Assembly (NCBI GenBank): GCA_028823445.1
Contig: JAPKBH010000002.1
Location: forward strand, 1 to 64,000
Origin: Acidimicrobiales bacterium
GTDB lineage: Bacteria; Actinomycetota; Acidimicrobiia; Acidimicrobiales; MedAcidi-G1
Reading direction: 5' to 3'
Length of the DNA: 64,000 bases
Below are positions 59,245 to 64,000 of this stretch, piece after piece (the first letter of the stretch is position 1; each line of letters opens with the position of its first letter). The translations under genes and the position numbers were made by a program. The notes under the pieces were generated by a model. The model had not been told where the DNA came from, searched no databases, and saw only the letters and a list, made by a program, of their open reading frames with translations.

Positions 59245-60396
59245 TTAACGGGCTGCTTCTTCTGCGTCACGGTCTTTGGTTACTTCATCGAGTTCCATGT
59301 ATTCTTCGCCGGTATCTACCCAGTTTTCAAACTCGATGACCCCGATATCGGTGAAGCGGTCGCGCAGCCACCCGTCTCCAGTGTCAAGCAGGCCGAGTTT
59401 ACGGCAGTTGGGGACGATCTTTGAAAAGAGCATGCGTTGAAATACTCGTAGTTCGTCGGGCATGGATAACTGGAACTTCACCATGTCTTTTACATCGACG
59501 CCCATGCGTTCCCATACTTCTTGGCGCATGAAGCGGTCGCGCATGCGTAGGGCTGCTTCGAAGACGAATACTTGGCGGTCGCGGAGTTCGGCGGCCGTCA
59601 TGTCTTGGTAAATTTCTTTAAGGGTGATTACCCCGAAAGCTACGTGGCGGGCTTCGTCGGCCATGACGTAGCGCAAAAGTTTTTTCAACAGGGGTTCTTC
59701 GGTGGTTTGATGCATGAAACCGAAGGCCGCCAGCGCCAAGCCTTCCACCATGATCTGCATACCCAGATAGGTCATGTCCCAGCGGCTGTCGTTGACGATG
59801 TCGTCAAGCAATAAGCCCAGGTGGGTGTTGCAGGGGTAGTCAATGCCGCCCATTTTGGTGTCCAGGTATTGGGCGAATACTTCTACGTGGCGGGCTTCGT
59901 CCATTACTTGGGTTGCTGCGTAGTATTTGGCGTCTATCCAGGGCACGGTTTCTACAATTTTTGCGGTGCAGATCAAAGCGCCTTGTTCACCGTGCATAAA
60001 TTGGGCCAGGCTCCATTTGAAGGATTCCACTCCTACCTCGGCCCATTCTTTTTCGTTGAATTTGTAAAGGGGTGACTCGGGGTTTTCGGCGAAGTACTGG
60101 ACTTCAAGGGGGTCAGCGGCGGTAAGCACTGCGTAGGGGTCAACGTCTATTGACCAATCTAAATCAGTTTGGCCGTTCCACTGAGAGGTCTTGGCTTTTT
60201 CGTAGAGTTTGTCTAACGCCGGGCGTGAGCCTTTGTTGTAGTCCCAAGTGAAAATGGCATCAGCGTTGTCTTCTACGGCGTGAATGGCCGAAGTGACGTC
60301 GCTGTTCCAAACTGAGTATTCCGATATGCGCTCTGGGTCGTTGGCGTAGTTAGCCAATGAGTATTCGTCGCTTACGGGGTTTTCGGTGGCGGTCAT
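59245..60396 (-). CDS. Ferritin-like di-iron protein (possible oxygenase)
   Basis: Two DEARH motifs (MDEARHVEVF, ADEARHVAFG) and conserved Glu helices (MHGEQGAL, VEGLALAAF). Confidence 0.8.
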   Translation of the reverse strand: MTATENPVSDEYSLANYANDPERISEYSVWNSDVTSAIHAVEDNADAIFTWDYNKGSRPALDKLYEKAKTSQWNGQTDLDWSIDVDPYAVLTAADPLEVQYFAENPESPLYKFNEKEWAEVGVESFKWSLAQFMHGEQGALICTAKIVETVPWIDAKYYAATQVMDEARHVEVFAQYLDTKMGGIDYPCNTHLGLLLDDIVNDSRWDMTYLGMQIMVEGLALAAFGFMHQTTEEPLLKKLLRYVMADEARHVAFGVITLKEIYQDMTAAELRDRQVFVFEAALRMRDRFMRQEVWERMGVDVKDMVKFQLSMPDELRVFQRMLFSKIVPNCRKLGLLDTGDGWLRDRFTDIGVIEFENWVDTGEEYMELDEVTKDRDAEEAAR

Positions 60397-60421
60397 GGGA
60401 TGGTCCTTTATTGGGTTGTTG

Positions 60422-61060
60422 CTAGTTTTGGTGGTTGGATTGGGGGGACAAACTTGAGATGAAACGGTTGATTAACTTGGTCCAGTCCTCGGGTGCGGGC
60501 AGGTCGAGGCCCATGGTGCGGGTCAGGAGCATGCCAAAACCGATGGCGTGAGCGAAGCGCACCACGGCAAGGTCATCAAGTTCTGGGTCAAGCAATCCGG
60601 CTGTCTTGGCGGCGCTAATGAGGTCGGCCAGTTGTTGCTCTTCTTCGTCGATTTGTTTTTGGAGGCGCTCAGAAAGCTCAGGGTCTCGGCGAGAGGCCAC
60701 GATGGCTTCCAAAAAAAGGCCGGTGCCTTCATGGAGGTCATCGAGAAGGTGCTCGCCGAGTTCGGCCAGAATCACGGTGGGGGACCGTTGGTCGGAGGTG
60801 GAGCGCAGCAGGCGGTTGATTTCGTCAGGCATGTGGTGCTCGACGGCGTCCAGGATTAGTTGCGCTTTGCCGGTGTAGCGGCTGTAGATGGCACCGGTGG
60901 TGACGCCGGCTCTGCGGGCTATTTCGGCGACCCCGGCTTGCTCGTAGCCTTTTTCGGCGAAGAGTTCAGCGGCGGCGTTAAGAAGGCGATGGCTAATGTC
61001 GTCACCAGTGGTATCGGTATGTTCATGGAGGGGAACATCCAGTGGTACGTCAAGAGCCAT
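60422..61060 (-). CDS. TetR/AcrR family transcriptional regulator
   Basis: LLNAAAELFAEKGYEQAGVAEIARRAGVTTGAIYSRYTGKAQLI. Confidence 0.93.
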   Translation of the reverse strand: MALDVPLDVPLHEHTDTTGDDISHRLLNAAAELFAEKGYEQAGVAEIARRAGVTTGAIYSRYTGKAQLILDAVEHHMPDEINRLLRSTSDQRSPTVILAELGEHLLDDLHEGTGLFLEAIVASRRDPELSERLQKQIDEEEQQLADLISAAKTAGLLDPELDDLAVVRFAHAIGFGMLLTRTMGLDLPAPEDWTKLINRFISSLSPQSNHQN

Positions 61061-61159
61061 GAACCGATAATAACGGTCATTATCTGAAAAGTAAAGCTCA
61101 GCGGAATTTTTCTTGGCCAGTCTTTCGGTTTAGGATGTAAAAAAACAAAAGGAGCGCTA

Positions 61160-62005
61160 ATGGAGTTCGGGGTAAATATTTTTCCGTGTGAATACACCAT
61201 TTCGCCCACCGTGTTGGGTCCGGCGCTAGAAAGCCGCGGCTTTGAGTCGCTTTGGGTGGCTGAACACAGCCATATTCCGGTAGAGCGCACGGCGCCTTGG
61301 CCGGGTGGGTCACTGTTGCCGCAAATGTATTACGACGCGATGGACCCGTTCGTGGTGCTCTCGGCGGTGGCGGCAGTCACCACCAAACTCAAAGTAGCCA
61401 CCGGCATTGCTTTGGTAATACAACGCGACGTTATTCAATTGGCCAAAGAAGTGGCCAGCCTAGATGTTCTCTCCGGAGGGCGCTTTTTGTTGGGTATCGG
61501 GGCCGGCTGGGGAATTGAAGAAATGGAAAACCACGGCACCGACCCCACCCGTCGCTTTGGTTTAATGCGTGAGAAAATAGAAGCGATGAAAGCCATTTGG
61601 GGGAATGACCCGGCGGAATACCACGGTGAACAAGTGGACTTTGCGCCCTTGGTGGCGAACCCCAAGCCAATACAAAAACCGCATCCACCCATTCACGTGG
61701 GGGGTGCCTTTCCTGGCGGGCTAAACCGGGCGGTGCGTTACGGAAACGGGTGGATACCCATTGCCGGACGAGGAGATTTTGACCCGGCGGCTTGGCTGGC
61801 TGCTCGAGATCAAGCATGTGAAAAAGCAGGACGAGACCCCTCCGAGGTAGAGGTCACTATCTATGGGGCGCCCCACGACCGGGGGCGAATAGAAGAGTTC
61901 GCTTCGTTAGGTATTAACCGAGCGGTGTTTGGTTTGCCCCCCGAAGGAGCCGACACGGTGCTACCGATCCTTGACCAATTGGCAGAAATAAAAGAAGGAC
62001 TCTAA
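61160..62005 (+). CDS. LLM-class (F420-dependent type) oxidoreductase
   Basis: ESRGFESLWVAEHSHIPV; LDVLSGGRFLLGIGAGW; HPPIHVGGAFPGGLNRAVRYGNGWIP. Confidence 0.88.
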   Translation: MEFGVNIFPCEYTISPTVLGPALESRGFESLWVAEHSHIPVERTAPWPGGSLLPQMYYDAMDPFVVLSAVAAVTTKLKVATGIALVIQRDVIQLAKEVASLDVLSGGRFLLGIGAGWGIEEMENHGTDPTRRFGLMREKIEAMKAIWGNDPAEYHGEQVDFAPLVANPKPIQKPHPPIHVGGAFPGGLNRAVRYGNGWIPIAGRGDFDPAAWLAARDQACEKAGRDPSEVEVTIYGAPHDRGRIEEFASLGINRAVFGLPPEGADTVLPILDQLAEIKEGL

Positions 62006-62589
62006 ACCCGGCTAGCGGCCAAGTCAGCGGCCAGGGCCGTTTGCTGTTCAGCGGTTAAGGCGATTTCGTCGGTCAAGTCAGAAAAGTCGCAACCCACTGC
62101 CACCGGCCCGCCACCGGGCTCAACTTGATCTAAAGAAAAGGTCAGATACTGCACGGCAGAAAGCCGGTCGTCACCTACCTGTGCTGGGTCAAATTCGGCG
62201 TACACCCGGGACCCATCGCTTAGCACCAGATAAAGGTGCGCTTGGAGGCCGAGCCATTTGATCAACAACGGTTTGCGGTCAGCCTCGGCAGCGATCTCTA
62301 TAAGCAGAGCGCAGCCCAGTTGCCCTACCCCGCCCAGTAGTTCGTTGTAAGTAGTGAGCTCTTCTTCGATAGCCGATTCACGCACAATTTTTTCGGCCCG
62401 CATCATTTCTTGCACCTGATAGCGAATGGTGGCGTGGTTTTCAAAAAGGAAAGTCAAGTAATCGCCAAGGTGTACCCGTCGAGGGGCTTTGATGGCCATA
62501 GCGGTTTGGCGTTCGTGGTCTCGCTGATCGGTGTAAGTTTCAAAGTCCTCGATCTCGCTGCGGCGTACATGGTGGGGGGGTAGGTTCAT
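62002..62589 (-). CDS. DUF3501 family protein
   Basis: HLGDYLTFLFENHATIRYQVQEMMRAEKIV; TTYNELLGGVGQLGCALLIEI; ATGA overlap with Fe-S gene. Confidence 0.88.
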   Translation of the reverse strand: MNLPPHHVRRSEIEDFETYTDQRDHERQTAMAIKAPRRVHLGDYLTFLFENHATIRYQVQEMMRAEKIVRESAIEEELTTYNELLGGVGQLGCALLIEIAAEADRKPLLIKWLGLQAHLYLVLSDGSRVYAEFDPAQVGDDRLSAVQYLTFSLDQVEPGGGPVAVGCDFSDLTDEIALTAEQQTALAADLAASRV

Positions 62590-63935
62590 GAAGATTCCTC
62601 TGAGGTAACGGGGGTAGGGAAGCCATCGGGCCGATAGGCCCGGGCCAAAATGGTCATGGGGTGCAGGGGGCGACGGTCGGCATGTTGACCGAATTGCAGG
62701 GCAGCCAACGGGCAGTCGGTAGCCCAGACTTCAGCATCGGCGGCGGCCATACCCTCGAAAGCTTTTTTGCCGATGCGTACTGAAACCTCGTAACTTTCAG
62801 ACTTCATGGCGTAGGTGCCGTCGTGGCCGCAGCATTCCATGGTGGTCTTGGGTTTTACTCCAGGGATTTTGCGCAACAGGTCACGTCCTTTAAAGCCCAC
62901 CGCTTGGGCTCGCAGGTGACAGGGGGTGTGGTAGCTAATGTCGCCGGGGGTGGAGGCAAAGTCGGTGTTAAAGCGTTCTTCGTTGCGCAGCGACCAAAGG
63001 TATTCACCAGCGTCGACCACTGCTTCGGCCAATGCTTGGGCTTGGGGGCGGTCGGCGGGTGCTACTAGCTCTGGGTATTCTTGACGCAACATCATGGAAC
63101 AGGTGGGGTTGATGACCGCCACTTTTTTGCCGGCCGCTACGTGGGGGGCTAAGCGTTCAAGGTTGGTGGCGGCCCGCTGGCGCAAGGTGTCGAGGTCACC
63201 AGTTTCCCAGGCCGGCATGCCGCAGCAAGCCAAGCCTTTTTCGCAAGTTACTGCTACCTGATTTTTTTCAAAGACTTCTATGGTGTCGCGGCCCACTTGA
63301 GGCTCGTTGTGTTCGACATAGCAGGTAGGAAAAAGTACTACCTCGCCTTGATCGGGAGTTTTGATGAGGCCACGTTCTTGAGCCCATTGGGTAAAGGTAC
63401 GGCGAGCAAAAGTGGGGAGATCTTTATCGGGGTGAATGCCCAAGACTTTGTCTAAGAACTTGCGATGCAAGTTGCTGCGCTGGTTTAGTTTGTTGGCCAA
63501 GCCGCCGCTGGCCCGGGCCAACTTGGCTGTTCGGTCGGGGTCGCTCAACAAGCGGTCACGAAGGCTAGACCCTTCTTCACGATGCCGTTGGGCTTTGTAG
63601 CGGTGCACCAACTTGGGAAAATCCAACTGGAATTCATGACTGTCGCGCACCGTGTAAGGGCACTGCACCTCACAGAGTTTGCATTGAAAACATTGATCCA
63701 TAACCAGTGCGGTTTGTGGCTCGGTGATCTTGCGCACGTCGCCATCGTGCTGGTCGTCGATAAACGAAAACAACGAAGGAAAACTGTCGCAATATTTGAA
63801 ACACATGCGGCACCCATGGCAGATTTCAAAGGTGCGGTCGATCTCTTGTTGTAGAGCATCAGCATCCCAATAATGATCATCATTCGGGTCGTAAGTCAGT
63901 CCCGACGTGGGTTGGTAAGAGAGGTGATCGGCCAT
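62586..63935 (-). CDS. (Fe-S) oxidoreductase, GlpC/HdrD-like
   Basis: CHGCRMCFKYCDSFP and CFQCKLCEVQCPY 4Fe-4S motifs; two CCG domains (CCGMPAWE, CCGHDGTYAMK). Confidence 0.9.
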   Translation of the reverse strand: MADHLSYQPTSGLTYDPNDDHYWDADALQQEIDRTFEICHGCRMCFKYCDSFPSLFSFIDDQHDGDVRKITEPQTALVMDQCFQCKLCEVQCPYTVRDSHEFQLDFPKLVHRYKAQRHREEGSSLRDRLLSDPDRTAKLARASGGLANKLNQRSNLHRKFLDKVLGIHPDKDLPTFARRTFTQWAQERGLIKTPDQGEVVLFPTCYVEHNEPQVGRDTIEVFEKNQVAVTCEKGLACCGMPAWETGDLDTLRQRAATNLERLAPHVAAGKKVAVINPTCSMMLRQEYPELVAPADRPQAQALAEAVVDAGEYLWSLRNEERFNTDFASTPGDISYHTPCHLRAQAVGFKGRDLLRKIPGVKPKTTMECCGHDGTYAMKSESYEVSVRIGKKAFEGMAAADAEVWATDCPLAALQFGQHADRRPLHPMTILARAYRPDGFPTPVTSEESS

Positions 63936-64000
63936 GGGTTAATCCTAGAACGCAAACACCGACCTCACCCGAAGGTAAGGCCGGCATTTGAAAAGAATAA

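Overview
Gene-dense window of about 64 kb with about 50 CDS and one tRNA, from an actinobacterial chromosome. Gene content and order suggest a marine Acidimicrobiia-like lineage (inference only). Main blocks: (1) 1-7 kb, envelope/surface module with Thr-rich proteins: a CapA-like lipoprotein, a one-polypeptide ECF sigma + zinc-finger + TM + FN3 protein, a deacetylase-like lipoprotein and a delta-60-repeat/FN3 protein. (2) 7-16.4 kb and 29.9-31.3 kb, the conserved actinobacterial housekeeping block prs-rplY-pth-mfd-(PPIase lipoprotein)-mazG-eno-divIC // DUF501-ppx. (3) 16.4-29.9 kb, a form II CoxL-type molybdenum hydroxylase (CODH-like) cluster inside that block, between divIC and DUF501. It contains a DrrA-type ABC-2 exporter between coxL and coxS/coxM, and an oppositely oriented ppc between coxE and the XdhC genes. 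(4) 31-42 kb, mixed metabolic genes, tRNA-Leu(TAA), and a NYN nuclease with two OST-HTH/LOTUS-like domains. (5) 42-64 kb, a catabolic region: GMC oxidoreductase coupled to a DmdA-like GcvT-family protein, ACAD, SDR, MBL, HIBADH-like, TauD, an Aap-type amino-acid ABC transporter with enlarged permeases, phosphotriesterase-like, acyl-CoA ligase, chorismate mutase, ferritin-like di-iron protein, TetR, LLM oxidoreductase, and DUF3501 with an Fe-S oxidoreductase. Non-coding features include a near-perfect 22-bp-arm palindrome at 49159-49205 that contains a stop codon, twin hairpins between mazG and eno, and an intercistronic stem-loop below aapJ. No CRISPR array, rRNA, prophage or transposase gene was seen.
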